A stretch of 64,000 bases of DNA from CAZYTM01 sp964649725 (GTDB lineage Bacteria > Desulfobacterota > Desulfuromonadia > Geobacterales > Geobacteraceae): assembly GCA_964649725.1 (NCBI GenBank), contig CAZYTM010000001.1, positions 744,001-808,000 on the forward strand, read 5' to 3'. The notes under the pieces were generated by a model. That model was given only the letters and a program-made list of their open reading frames with translations. It was not told where the DNA came from and ran no database searches. Below are positions 1 to 8,787 of this stretch, in pieces. The translations under genes and the position numbers were made by a program. Numbering within the stretch: position 1 is the first letter of the stretch; every line of letters begins with the position of its first letter.

Positions 1-1
1 G

Positions 2-580
2 ACATATAACGGGATCAATGCATTGCGTCAGCATTTTCGCTCTGATGTAAGGGTGCATGGAATTATTACGAACGGCGGGGTGGCTCCTAATATCATCCCT
101 GGTGAGGCAGGCTGCTATTTTTATGTCAGAGCTGCCGATCTTGCTGAGGTCGAACGGGTCAAAAGACAGGTGGTTGCCTGTGCCGAGGGGGCAGCTTCAG
201 CTACTGGCTGTAGATTAAAGGTTGATGCAGATGATAGGGTTTTAGCGCCCCTCAAGGTAAATCTAGCTTTTTATGAATTGTATTCGGCACAGTTGCAGCT
301 GCTGGGTCTGCCTGAATCAATGGCTCCTGCAGATCGAAACCGAGGTTCTTCTGATATAGGTAACGTCTCCCAGGTCGTGCCGACAATACACCCACACGTA
401 CCGATTGGCGAGGGGGTGCATATCCATTCAGCTGAATTTGCCCAGGCTACTGTTTCAGCACAGGGTCTTCGGGCAGTAGTGGAGGGGGCGACGGCGTTGG
501 CACTTACTGCAGCCGGGCTGGCACTGCAACCAGAGGTGCGGGAAAAAATCAAGCAGGAATTTTCTGCACAGTGCAGATAA
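2..580 (+). CDS. M20-family amidohydrolase/dipeptidase, C-terminal part
   Basis: The reading frame is already open at base 2, so the true start lies before the window. The visible ~193 residues hold the M20 lid/dimerisation domain (segment GIITNGGVAPNIIPGEAG) and the return to the metal-binding catalytic domain, including a late His in HIHSAEF that matches a conserved metal ligand position of this superfamily. The lid sequence looks most like the AbgB/PM20D2 (aminoacylase-1-like) branch, which hydrolyses N-acyl amino acids or dipeptides. The substrate cannot be read from this fragment. It ends 69 bases before the next gene on the same strand and may be cotranscribed with it. Confidence 0.8.
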   Translation, partial: TYNGINALRQHFRSDVRVHGIITNGGVAPNIIPGEAGCYFYVRAADLAEVERVKRQVVACAEGAASATGCRLKVDADDRVLAPLKVNLAFYELYSAQLQLLGLPESMAPADRNRGSSDIGNVSQVVPTIHPHVPIGEGVHIHSAEFAQATVSAQGLRAVVEGATALALTAAGLALQPEVREKIKQEFSAQCR

Positions 581-649
581 TATTTGCCCCCCAAAAAAAT
601 CATGGTATATTAATGAAGTATAGCTAAATTTAATGAGATTGAAGAAGTT

Positions 650-1462
650 ATGAACAAGCATATTTATCTTTTTTCCGATGCTACCGGAGAGACTGTTGAA
701 CGGGTAGTGCGGGCCGCACTATCACAGTTTCGTGACGTAGAGATCAAGCTGCACCGCATGAGCCGACTCAGGACCCCGGAAGATATTCTCATCGCCATCG
801 AAGAGGTAAAAAAAAATCCAGGCATGATAATACATACCCTTGTAAGCCCTGAGCAGTCGCAGATGCTGCGGGATGTTGCTGAGGCCAATGGTCTGGAAAC
901 GGTTGATTTGATTACACCTCTGCTCTATAAATTGACCGATTTTTTCGGCATAATTCCGCAACAGCAGCCAGGATTATTGTATCAGCTCGATTCAGAATAT
1001 TACAAGAGGGTCGAGGCGGTAAATTTTACTGTTAAACAGGATGACGGGCAGGAACCGCGAAATCTGTTTAAGGCAGATATTGTCCTGATAGGGGTGTCGC
1101 GCACCTCTAAAACGCCCCTATCCATGTATCTTGCCCATAAAGGTTTCAAAGTTGCCAATGTCCCGCTAGTCAAGGGGATAGAACCACCGAAGGAACTGTA
1201 TCAGGTACCAAGAAATCGTGTTGTTGGCTTGATTATCGAACCCCGCCGGTTAGTTGAGCTTCGTACTGCCAGACTTCGCAATATGCGGCAGACACCACGG
1301 GGGCATTATAATGATTACGAACAGGTAGTGGATGAATTGGAGAGTTGCCGACAATTTTACCGGAAATATCCGGAGTGGCTTGTCATAGATGTCACCAGCA
1401 AGTCGGTAGAAGAGTCGGCGGCAGAGATATTGAAAAAAATGAATGGAAGTCTGTCAGATTGA
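650..1462 (+). CDS. Pyruvate phosphate dikinase / PEP synthase regulatory protein (DUF299)
   Basis: This 270-residue protein belongs to the bifunctional kinase/pyrophosphorylase family that switches pyruvate,phosphate dikinase or PEP synthase off by ADP-dependent threonine phosphorylation and on by phosphate-dependent removal. The family P-loop GVSRTSKT lies at about residues 148-155, and the N-terminal SDATGETVERVVRAAL is also characteristic. Length is normal for the family. The ATG follows a GAAGAAG ribosome-binding site. Its target enzyme is not in this window, so whether it controls the dikinase or the synthase is open. The role fits an organism that moves carbon from pyruvate to PEP on acetate or lactate. 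Confidence 0.9.
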   Translation: MNKHIYLFSDATGETVERVVRAALSQFRDVEIKLHRMSRLRTPEDILIAIEEVKKNPGMIIHTLVSPEQSQMLRDVAEANGLETVDLITPLLYKLTDFFGIIPQQQPGLLYQLDSEYYKRVEAVNFTVKQDDGQEPRNLFKADIVLIGVSRTSKTPLSMYLAHKGFKVANVPLVKGIEPPKELYQVPRNRVVGLIIEPRRLVELRTARLRNMRQTPRGHYNDYEQVVDELESCRQFYRKYPEWLVIDVTSKSVEESAAEILKKMNGSLSD

Positions 1463-1522
1463 ATATTGCTTATAGTTGTATGAAGTAGAACGACAAATAT
1501 TATCAACAGAGGGGTACACGAC

Positions 1523-2197
1523 ATGAGAATTCTTGTGGTGGAAGACGAGAAAAAAGTATCGAGCTTCATCAAAAGAGGACTGGAAGAGGAGAAATACGAG
1601 GTTGACACGGCCAGTGATGGTGACGAGGGGTTGAAGATGGCGATGGAAAAACCATACGATCTGATCGTCCTTGATTGGATGCTCCCCAAGCGGGATGGGC
1701 TGAGTGTAGTCCGGGAGATGCGTGGCAAGAAGACCATGACTCCGGTGCTGATGTTGACGGCCAAGGATTCGGTGGAGGACATCGTTGCTGGGCTAGATTC
1801 AGGCTCAGATGACTATCTGACCAAACCCTTTGCCTTTGCCGAACTGCTGGCCAGGGTCAGAGCCCTGTTGCGGCGGAGTGAAATGGACCGTGGCGCTGAG
1901 ATCCGCTTCAGCGATCTACGCATCGATCCTGTTACCCACAAGGTATGGCGCAAGGATAAAGAGATCGATCTGACCGCCAAGGAGTATGGCCTGTTGGAAT
2001 ATTTCATGCGCAATCCTAATCAGGTCCTGACCAGGACCATGATCGCCGACCATGTCTGGGATTATACCTTTGACAGCTTCACCAATATCATTGACGTTTA
2101 TGTCAATTATTTACGCAAGAAGATCGACCGTGACGCTGACAAGAAGCTTATTCACACAGTCAGGGGGGTTGGCTACATCCTTAAAGAGGAGGATTGA
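1523..2197 (+). CDS. OmpR/PhoB-family response regulator
   Basis: A 224-residue two-domain regulator. The receiver domain (about 1-115) has acidic residues E7/D8, phospho-acceptor D51 in VLDWMLP, T79 and K101. The C-terminal winged-helix DNA-binding domain (about 125-222) includes LTAKEYGLLEYF and a closing NIIDVYVNYLRKKI-type recognition helix. Start ATG follows GAGGGG. It lies 4 bases before the histidine kinase gene, so the two form one operon and surely a cognate pair. The layout resembles CusR/CopR-type metal or envelope-stress regulators, and the protease gene that follows could be a target, but the stimulus cannot be read from the sequence. Confidence 0.93.
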   Translation: MRILVVEDEKKVSSFIKRGLEEEKYEVDTASDGDEGLKMAMEKPYDLIVLDWMLPKRDGLSVVREMRGKKTMTPVLMLTAKDSVEDIVAGLDSGSDDYLTKPFAFAELLARVRALLRRSEMDRGAEIRFSDLRIDPVTHKVWRKDKEIDLTAKEYGLLEYFMRNPNQVLTRTMIADHVWDYTFDSFTNIIDVYVNYLRKKIDRDADKKLIHTVRGVGYILKEED

Positions 2198-2201
2198 TTA
2201 G

Positions 2202-3641
2202 TTGTTTTTCAAGTCAATCCGGTTCACTCTGACACTCTGGTATTCTGTGACGCTTGCGATCATCCTGCTGGTATTCAGTTCTTTCATCTACCTTACCATC
2301 AGGAAGCAGATGTATGCCGATGTTGACCAGGAACTGTTGACCATCACTGAAGCGTTGGCCAGCCCAACTCTCGACCCGTTCCGGAATTCTGCGCCATCGG
2401 TATTTGATCAGGTCCTGGAAGACTTCATCGGTCCCAAGGTGGCTGATAAGTATGTCCAGGTTCTGGACAGCAAAGGGGTGAGCATAGCTCATTCACGCAA
2501 TCTTCAGGACATTAGCCTCCAGGCCAGTCCCTACGTATTAAGCAGGGCTAGGCTTGGGAAGATGACCTATACTACCATGAGGGCAGCTGGCTTGCATCCG
2601 GTCCGCTGCCTTACTTTTCCTGTCCTGGCCAACGGCAAGTTGGTCCAGACTGTACAGGTCGCTGCCTCGCTGGAAGGGGCGACCGACACACTGGAACGAT
2701 TACTGCTTATATTCGGCATCTCTATCCCCCTCTCACTGTTCCTCCTCGGTTATGGCGGCTGGTTTCTCGCTGGTCGTGCCCTTAAACCGGTAGATCTGAT
2801 AACCCGAAGTGCCAAGAAGATCACTGCTGAGAATTTGAGCCACCGGCTAGAAGTAGTCAATCCTAATGACGAGATCGGTCGTTTGGCCGAGACATTCAAT
2901 CACACTCTTGCTAGGTTGGAAAATTCATTTCGTCGTACCCGCCAGTTTTCTGCCGATGTCTCACATGAGTTGCGCACCCCTCTCACAATCCTGCGCGGCG
3001 AGACCGAGGTAGGGATCAAGTGGGTAAAGGAGCCGGAAGAGTTCAGGGAACTGCTTCAGAGCAATCTGGATGAGATCAAGCGGATGTCAGACATTATCGA
3101 ATATCTGCTGGAGCTTTCCCGTGCTGAGGAGGGGGGGCTTAAACTGGAACTGCTGGAGATCGATCTTCAGTCGATATTGGATGAACTTGTTCATCAACGC
3201 ACAATTCTGGCACGCGAAAAAGAGCTGCAAATCAACCTGAAGATAACAGGCCAGGTTTTCGTAATGGGTGACTGGATGAGGCTTCGTCAGGTTTTCGCCA
3301 ATCTCATCGACAATGCCATCAAGTATACTCCTCCTGGTGGAGCTATTACTGTATCTCTGGGCAAAGATAATGGCAAGGCAAGGGTCGAAGTCATCGATAC
3401 CGGTATCGGAATCCCTGCTGAAGATATCCCTTATATTTTTGATCGTTTCTATCGGGTTGATAAGGCACGTAATCGCGCTGATGGAGGGAGCGGGCTTGGA
3501 CTTTCGTTAGTCAGATCTTTTACTGAGGCCCACGGTGGGACCATAGAAGTAGTTAGCAGAGTAGGTAGCGGGAGTACCTTTATTGTTATTCTCCCTCTTC
3601 TCGTTGTCGAAATGCCCGCCGATGAAATCTCTACTGCATGA
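2202..3641 (+). CDS. Membrane sensor histidine kinase (HAMP-HisKA-HATPase)
   Basis: 479 residues, inner membrane. The TTG start at 2202 is chosen because AAGAGGAGG lies about 12 bases upstream, inside the end of the regulator gene. Transmembrane helix 1 is about residues 9-31, a periplasmic sensor region about 35-160 with no recognised ligand fold, helix 2 about 166-188, then HAMP to about 241. The phospho-acceptor is H255 in the H-box SADVSHELRTPLT. The ATPase domain carries the N-box DNAIKYTPPGG, G1 DTGIGIP and G2 GSGLGLSL. Family precedent is CusS-like, but I see no metal-binding motif in the periplasmic part. Partner is the regulator immediately upstream. Confidence 0.92.
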   Translation: MFFKSIRFTLTLWYSVTLAIILLVFSSFIYLTIRKQMYADVDQELLTITEALASPTLDPFRNSAPSVFDQVLEDFIGPKVADKYVQVLDSKGVSIAHSRNLQDISLQASPYVLSRARLGKMTYTTMRAAGLHPVRCLTFPVLANGKLVQTVQVAASLEGATDTLERLLLIFGISIPLSLFLLGYGGWFLAGRALKPVDLITRSAKKITAENLSHRLEVVNPNDEIGRLAETFNHTLARLENSFRRTRQFSADVSHELRTPLTILRGETEVGIKWVKEPEEFRELLQSNLDEIKRMSDIIEYLLELSRAEEGGLKLELLEIDLQSILDELVHQRTILAREKELQINLKITGQVFVMGDWMRLRQVFANLIDNAIKYTPPGGAITVSLGKDNGKARVEVIDTGIGIPAEDIPYIFDRFYRVDKARNRADGGSGLGLSLVRSFTEAHGGTIEVVSRVGSGSTFIVILPLLVVEMPADEISTA

Positions 3642-3654
3642 CTAGCAGAGCTGG

Positions 3655-3683
3655 TTGACTTTCCTCATTTGGATTATTATAAA
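3655..3683 (+). promoter_or_regulatory. Sigma70-like promoter of the DegQ/HtrA gene
   Basis: TTGACT at 3655-3660 and TATAAA at 3678-3683, each five of six to consensus, separated by exactly 17 bases. It starts 14 bases after the kinase gene ends and lies about 70 bases before the protease ATG, so the protease can be transcribed independently of the two-component operon. Confidence 0.6.
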
Positions 3684-3754
3684 TAAATCAATTGAATCGA
3701 GAGGCATGACGCCAGTTTTTTAAGTAGTTATTTTCATCCTGCTGGAGGTAGAAA

Positions 3755-5152
3755 ATGAGGCGGAATTTTTTCTTTGTTCTGATAACTTTATCAATTGTGG
3801 CGCTATTCCCTGCGAATTATGGCGCACAGGCAAAGATAATAGCCCCGGATTTCGTAGAGTTGGCCAAAAAGCTGAAACCGATGGTGGTCAATATCAGTAC
3901 AGCCAAGACCATCCAGCCGCTGAAACGCCAGCGCAGGGTGCCGTCTCCGTTCGGTATAGACCCGTTTGACGATTTTTTCGAACGGTTTTTCGAGGAGCCG
4001 ACGCAGCGACCTCGCAAGGAAAAGAGCCTTGGTTCAGGTTTCATTATCAGTGAAGATGGTTTGATTATTACCAACAATCATGTAGTTGCTGGAGCCGATG
4101 AGATCAAGGTGAAACTGTCGGACGGACGGGAATTCAAGGGTATTATCAAGGGGGCTGATGAAAAGCTGGATCTAGCTTTGATCAAAGTAGAAAGCAAGGA
4201 TCAGCTGCCTCAAGTGGAGTTGGGGGACAGCGATGCTATTGAAGTGGGAGAATGGGTGATGGCAATCGGCAATCCGTTCGGACTGGCCCAGACAGTGACA
4301 GCAGGGATTGTCAGTGCCAAGGGGCGTGTTATAGGCAGCGGCCCCTACGATGATTTCATCCAGACCGATGCTTCCATTAATCCTGGCAACTCCGGAGGGC
4401 CGCTCTTCAATGCACAGGGGCAGGTAATTGGCATTAATACTGCAATTGTAGCCGGCGGACAGGGTATTGGCTTTGCCATTCCGGTCAACATGGCCAAGGG
4501 GATTCTTCCGCAATTGCGTGAGACAGGTAAAGTAGTCAGGGGTTGGCTCGGGGTTACCGTGCAGCCTGTTACTGCAGAACTGGCCCAGTCATTTGGCCTC
4601 ACAGGTGAAAATGGGGCGCTGGTGTCAGAAGTTATCAAGGATAGCCCGGCAGAAAAAGCAGGGCTGAAGAGCGGGGACATTATTCTCGAGTTCGATGGCA
4701 AGAAAATCAGCGAGATGAATGAACTCCCCCGTATGGTGGCAGCAACCCCGGTCGGCAGACAATTGAAGTTAAAGGTATTGCGTGAAGGGAAGCAGGAAGA
4801 GATTTCTGTCGTCATCGAGCGTCTGAAGGATAGTGGAGAAAGCATAGGTAATGGTGAATTGGTTCAGGATAAACTAGGTTTGAGCGTAAAGGATTTGACG
4901 AAAGAGCTGGCCGCCAAGCTGGGGCTGAAAGAGAGCAAGGGGGTGGCAGTGTTTGAGGTTAAACCTGGCAGTCTAGCTGAAGGAGCGGGTATTAGCAGAG
5001 GGGATATTGTAAGAGAGGTGAATGGTATCAAAGTGACAACAGTTGAGGATTACGAGAAAGCCGTCAAGGCCCATAAGAAAGGGGCTTTGATGAGGTTGCT
5101 GCTGCGCCGAGGCGAGAGTTCACTCTTTGTTGCTTTCAAGGTGGAGAATTGA
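3755..5152 (+). CDS. Periplasmic serine protease DegQ/DegP (HtrA) family
   Basis: 465 residues with a Sec signal peptide (about 1-26, ending GAQA). The trypsin-like domain has the catalytic triad H109 (ITNNHVVAG), D139 (KLDLALIKV) and S213 (GNSGGPL). Two PDZ domains follow at about 255-345 and 370-455, the DegP/DegQ architecture rather than the single-PDZ DegS type. It degrades or refolds damaged periplasmic proteins. A hydrophobic/aromatic segment (about 64-82, FGIDPFDDFFERFF) before the protease core is the usual LA-loop region. The ATG follows GGAGG by 6 bases. It sits directly after a two-component pair, a position that suggests but does not prove control by it. Confidence 0.95.
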   Translation: MRRNFFFVLITLSIVALFPANYGAQAKIIAPDFVELAKKLKPMVVNISTAKTIQPLKRQRRVPSPFGIDPFDDFFERFFEEPTQRPRKEKSLGSGFIISEDGLIITNNHVVAGADEIKVKLSDGREFKGIIKGADEKLDLALIKVESKDQLPQVELGDSDAIEVGEWVMAIGNPFGLAQTVTAGIVSAKGRVIGSGPYDDFIQTDASINPGNSGGPLFNAQGQVIGINTAIVAGGQGIGFAIPVNMAKGILPQLRETGKVVRGWLGVTVQPVTAELAQSFGLTGENGALVSEVIKDSPAEKAGLKSGDIILEFDGKKISEMNELPRMVAATPVGRQLKLKVLREGKQEEISVVIERLKDSGESIGNGELVQDKLGLSVKDLTKELAAKLGLKESKGVAVFEVKPGSLAEGAGISRGDIVREVNGIKVTTVEDYEKAVKAHKKGALMRLLLRRGESSLFVAFKVEN

Positions 5153-5211
5153 ACGCATTAGGGACTATCAGATATAATTTTGTAGAAATTATTAGATGTT
5201 TGTTATTGACT

Positions 5212-5241
5212 TTGGTAGGGGATAGCCTTAAAAGATATAAT
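5212..5241 (+). promoter_or_regulatory. Candidate promoter of the large modular secreted protein
   Basis: A perfect TATAAT at 5236-5241 with TTGGTA 18 bases upstream (5212-5217), within the AT-rich 231-base gap 5153-5383. A start here would give an untranslated leader of about 135 bases. That leader also holds a 10-base perfect palindrome, CCTGTACAGG (5339-5348), about 35 bases before the ATG, which could be an operator. No riboswitch fold is recognisable in the gap. Confidence 0.35.
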
Positions 5242-5383
5242 CCATAGTAATTTTTTAATTCCAATGATAAAAGCAGCTATATATATAATTATATCACCCG
5301 CTAATGGAACTGAAAATCTGTCGTGAATTTAATACTTTCCTGTACAGGAGTTAATTAGCGATAATATATAGGTGATTATTTAG

Positions 5384-8300
5384 ATGCACTGGTCAAAAGC
5401 AAGAATAATTTTTTGTATTTTAGGCACACTGTTTTTGGTATATATGGCAACAGACGCCATAGCCGCTATTTTGCCCCCGCTCAGTTCTGTCTCAGTTAAT
5501 ATTGATAAATCTTCACCCCAGCAGTTAGGGTCTTCAATTAAATTCTCAGCAACAGCGACTGGCTCCACTGGAGATTATGAGTATTCCTTTATCCTCTGGG
5601 ACCCATACTATTGGGAGCAGTTTATTGTTCAAGACTATAGCACATCATCTGATTGGGTATGGGATACAGCCGGATACAGGACCGGAACATATACTATTCA
5701 GGTCATGGCTCGCAACATCGGTTCAACTTTACCGAACGAGGCGGTGGAAAATGTATTATATACCATTACCCCTCCTGAAGCCGCTTCCGGCACACCACTT
5801 GCCGTTATAAGTGGCGCACCATCCAGTCTTACGAATCTCTCCAATCCGGTTATTTCGGTTTCAGGCAATAATGTCGTAGCCTATAAATATAAACTTGATA
5901 ACAGAAGTTATTCCGCCGAACTACCTGTCAATATACCGATAAAATTTTCTGCTGAAGTCACAATGTTAGGGGCTACCTACACAGCTGGGACACCTTCCTT
6001 GCAAGCTTATCTTGATAGTCGTGCCAATAATATCGGTTCAATAACCATGAATAATGTGACAATAGATACACCGGTAGTATTTCTGTTAAACAAGATGAGA
6101 GTGGCTCTGGAGGATGATAATATACTTAACATTACCGGTTCGAATCTGGAGAATCTTGCGTTAGAAATGAACACTCCTCTCTCTCCAGAAGGGGATGCAA
6201 ATTCTGACCTGGCAAGCTTTTCCGTATCAGGAGGGAGGCTATTTAAAGTTACTGGGCAAGAATATAACTATACTCTGGAAATTCTTGCGTCGAGTGATTC
6301 TGTTGCAATTAAAACAAAAGCAGCAGATCCCCGCACTCTGGTGGCAATCAATGGTATATTAGCAGACTCTGGCAGTTCATATCCGGTCACGGTTTATGAC
6401 GGAGCAAATATCATAATTGAGACAACAGCGCCAGACGGGATGGGGACCAATAGTTATTCTATTAAAGTACATGTAAATTCTGCTCTTAAATCAACTACCA
6501 GCTATAGCGGCTATTATTTGAAGACATATTCTCCGCAGACCGATTACATCCGTATCTCTAATCGTGGAGCAGCAGCTGCTAAGCTAGTGCCGGATCTGAA
6601 TAATTCGCTTTTAGCATCCAATCAGGATATTTATAACGAAATCATGGGAGCTCCCCCTGAGTTCATCGATGAGCCACTCTGGCGTAGGACATGGCGTTTT
6701 GTCAGAGACAACAGATATCATTGGTATCCAATATCGCCATACGCATGGTCAGAATCAACTCCGGCGATGTTTTTTAATTCAATCGGATTTGGATTTTGCG
6801 ATGACTCAGCCGTATTGTTCTGCGAGTTGATGACTTCTTTCGGCTACCAGTCGCGAGTATGGGGATTGAATGGACATGTCGTTGCAGAGACATATGCAAG
6901 TGGCAGATGGGAGATGTACGACCCTGATCTGCAGGTCTATTATTATAACCGCAATGGCCAGGTTGCCAATGTTGCTGAGCTGGCAACGAGTCCGGAGTTG
7001 ATAACCAATCCTATTAATCCGGTTTATGATATTACGCAGACGGCATATTCTCAACTGGTTGCGGGTCTTTACTCCTCCTCCAGTGACAACGTTATATATG
7101 CTTGCAATAGCAGTGCGATAGTCAATTACACGCCACAAGTTGAGATTCCGGCTGGAGGGACTCTGGAGTTCCCGGCAGTCTTTGCTTCTCCAGTACGCAC
7201 CATTGAATCATCAGAGGCTCCTTCCTATACTAATGCAAGACTTAATATCCTTGCTGGCTGGACAGGATCTATAACTACACCATTTGTTATTCACTCAATT
7301 GGCTATGATGGGCCGCAAACATTGTCAGTAATAGCCAAGGACATCAACGGGAACTGGCAAGCTCTCCCTACGACATCCAGTTGGACAACGGAAAGTTCGA
7401 CAAAGCCGGTCACCAAGGTATATCAAAGCAAAGCTGGCAGACCAGTGACCCTCTCGGCAAACAGACCGGCTATTATATTCTATACGACTGATGGCACCAC
7501 TCCTACCAAGAGTTCTCCAAGATATCGCCTCCCTATAGAAATTACAGCTGTAGCCCAAATTAAATTTTTCGCTATTGATCTGGCAGGGAACAGTGAAGCA
7601 GTCAGGACATTCACCCCATTGCAGATAGTTCCTCCAAGCAGTATTACACTGACTATGACAAAAAATTCGCCACAGATGGCAGGCACATCTATCACCTTCT
7701 CAGCGGTAGTGAGCGGCGGTTCTGGCGATTGTGAATATTATTATACTTACCGTAACCCTGTAACTGCTAAATGGTATGTGGGACAGTCCTACAGCAGTTC
7801 TGCAACCTGGATCTGGGATACTTCAGGTTTTGACAGTGGCGTTTACTCAGTTCAGGTCTGGGCCAGGAGTGTAGGCTCAACAGCCTCTTACGAGGTGTAT
7901 AAAGGTATTTCCTATACGCTTAATCCGTCATCATTAGACGGGGTAACACTGACTATGGATAGAGCTTCTCCGCAGACCATGGGGGCAGTAATTACTTATT
8001 CAGCAGCAGCAAGCGGAGGGACCGGGAACTATCAGTATTATTTCCGTTTTCGGAACAATACTAGCGGTATGATGAGTGATGGGCAGGCATACAGCAGCAA
8101 TTCAAGCTGGAGTTGGAATACATCAGGAGTTGATCCCGGTTCATACACGGTTGAGGTTCTGGCGCGAAATGCAGGCGCCAATGTCAGCTATGAAGCAATT
8201 AAGAGCGTTAATTTTGTTCTCTTCCCGCCTGCCAATGATCTGACCTTAACCATGGACAAGATTTCGCCATTGAAACAGGGTACGGTTGTCAATTTTAGTG

Positions 8301-8752
8301 CTGCAGCGGGAGGCGGTTCTGGTAGTTATGACTACTCCTACCGAATCAGAAATCAGCTTAGCGGAAACTGGAGTGAAGTCAGACCATACGAAGCGAAAGC
8401 TTCCTGGGTTTGGAATACTGTAAATGTTGAACCAGGGTCATATATTATTGAAGTCTTGACACGCAATGCTGTTTCAACAACAATCAGTGAAGCAGAGCGA
8501 CAATTGGCAATTACCGTTACAGCATCTGATGGAGACGTGGATGATGATGGTCAGATTACGATAATGGACGCTCTGAGAATCCTGCGTATTGCTATTGGCA
8601 TGTATCCGGCCACGCCAATTGACCTTCTCCATGGAGATGTGGCACCTCTGGTAAATGGGCAAACTGCGCCAGATGGTCGTTTGAATATTACGGACGCATT
8701 GTTCGTATTTCGTAAAGCTTTAGGCATGTCAAGCTGGCAGGAGCAACTCTGA
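5384..8752 (+). CDS. Secreted modular protein: Ig-like repeats, transglutaminase-like core, dockerin-like C terminus
   Basis: 1122 residues, Sec signal about 1-28 (cut after AIAA). Modules in order: one ~90-residue beta repeat (38-128); a region of unclear fold (~130-220); a cadherin-like beta-sandwich around 280-365; a transglutaminase-like core with a plausible triad C472 (GFCDDSA), H498 (NGHVVAE) and D513 (MYDPDLQ); a CHB/HEX-type module around 690-750 (YTTDGTTPT, Y at 700); three more copies of the ~90-residue repeat (754-846, 854-948, 953-1045); and a C-terminal dockerin-type pair of calcium loops (about 1050-1115: GDVDDDGQITIMDALRIL and DGRLNITDALFVFRKALG). Probably surface or extracellular; enzyme versus scaffold role is unknown. 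No cohesin partner is visible. AGGTGA precedes the ATG. It stands alone as a transcription unit. Confidence 0.85.
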   Translation: MHWSKARIIFCILGTLFLVYMATDAIAAILPPLSSVSVNIDKSSPQQLGSSIKFSATATGSTGDYEYSFILWDPYYWEQFIVQDYSTSSDWVWDTAGYRTGTYTIQVMARNIGSTLPNEAVENVLYTITPPEAASGTPLAVISGAPSSLTNLSNPVISVSGNNVVAYKYKLDNRSYSAELPVNIPIKFSAEVTMLGATYTAGTPSLQAYLDSRANNIGSITMNNVTIDTPVVFLLNKMRVALEDDNILNITGSNLENLALEMNTPLSPEGDANSDLASFSVSGGRLFKVTGQEYNYTLEILASSDSVAIKTKAADPRTLVAINGILADSGSSYPVTVYDGANIIIETTAPDGMGTNSYSIKVHVNSALKSTTSYSGYYLKTYSPQTDYIRISNRGAAAAKLVPDLNNSLLASNQDIYNEIMGAPPEFIDEPLWRRTWRFVRDNRYHWYPISPYAWSESTPAMFFNSIGFGFCDDSAVLFCELMTSFGYQSRVWGLNGHVVAETYASGRWEMYDPDLQVYYYNRNGQVANVAELATSPELITNPINPVYDITQTAYSQLVAGLYSSSSDNVIYACNSSAIVNYTPQVEIPAGGTLEFPAVFASPVRTIESSEAPSYTNARLNILAGWTGSITTPFVIHSIGYDGPQTLSVIAKDINGNWQALPTTSSWTTESSTKPVTKVYQSKAGRPVTLSANRPAIIFYTTDGTTPTKSSPRYRLPIEITAVAQIKFFAIDLAGNSEAVRTFTPLQIVPPSSITLTMTKNSPQMAGTSITFSAVVSGGSGDCEYYYTYRNPVTAKWYVGQSYSSSATWIWDTSGFDSGVYSVQVWARSVGSTASYEVYKGISYTLNPSSLDGVTLTMDRASPQTMGAVITYSAAASGGTGNYQYYFRFRNNTSGMMSDGQAYSSNSSWSWNTSGVDPGSYTVEVLARNAGANVSYEAIKSVNFVLFPPANDLTLTMDKISPLKQGTVVNFSAAAGGGSGSYDYSYRIRNQLSGNWSEVRPYEAKASWVWNTVNVEPGSYIIEVLTRNAVSTTISEAERQLAITVTASDGDVDDDGQITIMDALRILRIAIGMYPATPIDLLHGDVAPLVNGQTAPDGRLNITDALFVFRKALGMSSWQEQL
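7643..8518 (+). repeat. Three tandem ~95-residue coding repeats (fourth copy at 5495-5767)
   Basis: Within the modular secreted protein, three consecutive protein repeats begin at 7643, 7943 and 8240. A diverged fourth copy lies at the N-terminal end (5495-5767). Shared features are an opening LTMxKxSPQ, then GGxGxYxYxF, a WxW[DN]T motif, GxYxxxVxAR[NS]xGS and an aromatic-rich close. They look like a beta-sandwich family akin to Ig-like domains. Similarity is at protein level; DNA divergence suggests old duplications. Confidence 0.8.
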
Positions 8753-8787
8753 AGGCATTTATGAATAAATATTCCCAAATGTCGATT

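Noticed and set aside
5206..5241. TTGACT at 5206 as the -35 of the TATAAT at 5236
   Set aside because: The spacer would be 24 bases; the weaker TTGGTA at 5212 with an 18-base spacer was used instead.
5339..5348. CCTGTACAGG as a LexA box
   Set aside because: LexA sites need spaced CTGT and ACAG halves; here they are contiguous, so only an unspecified operator can be suggested.
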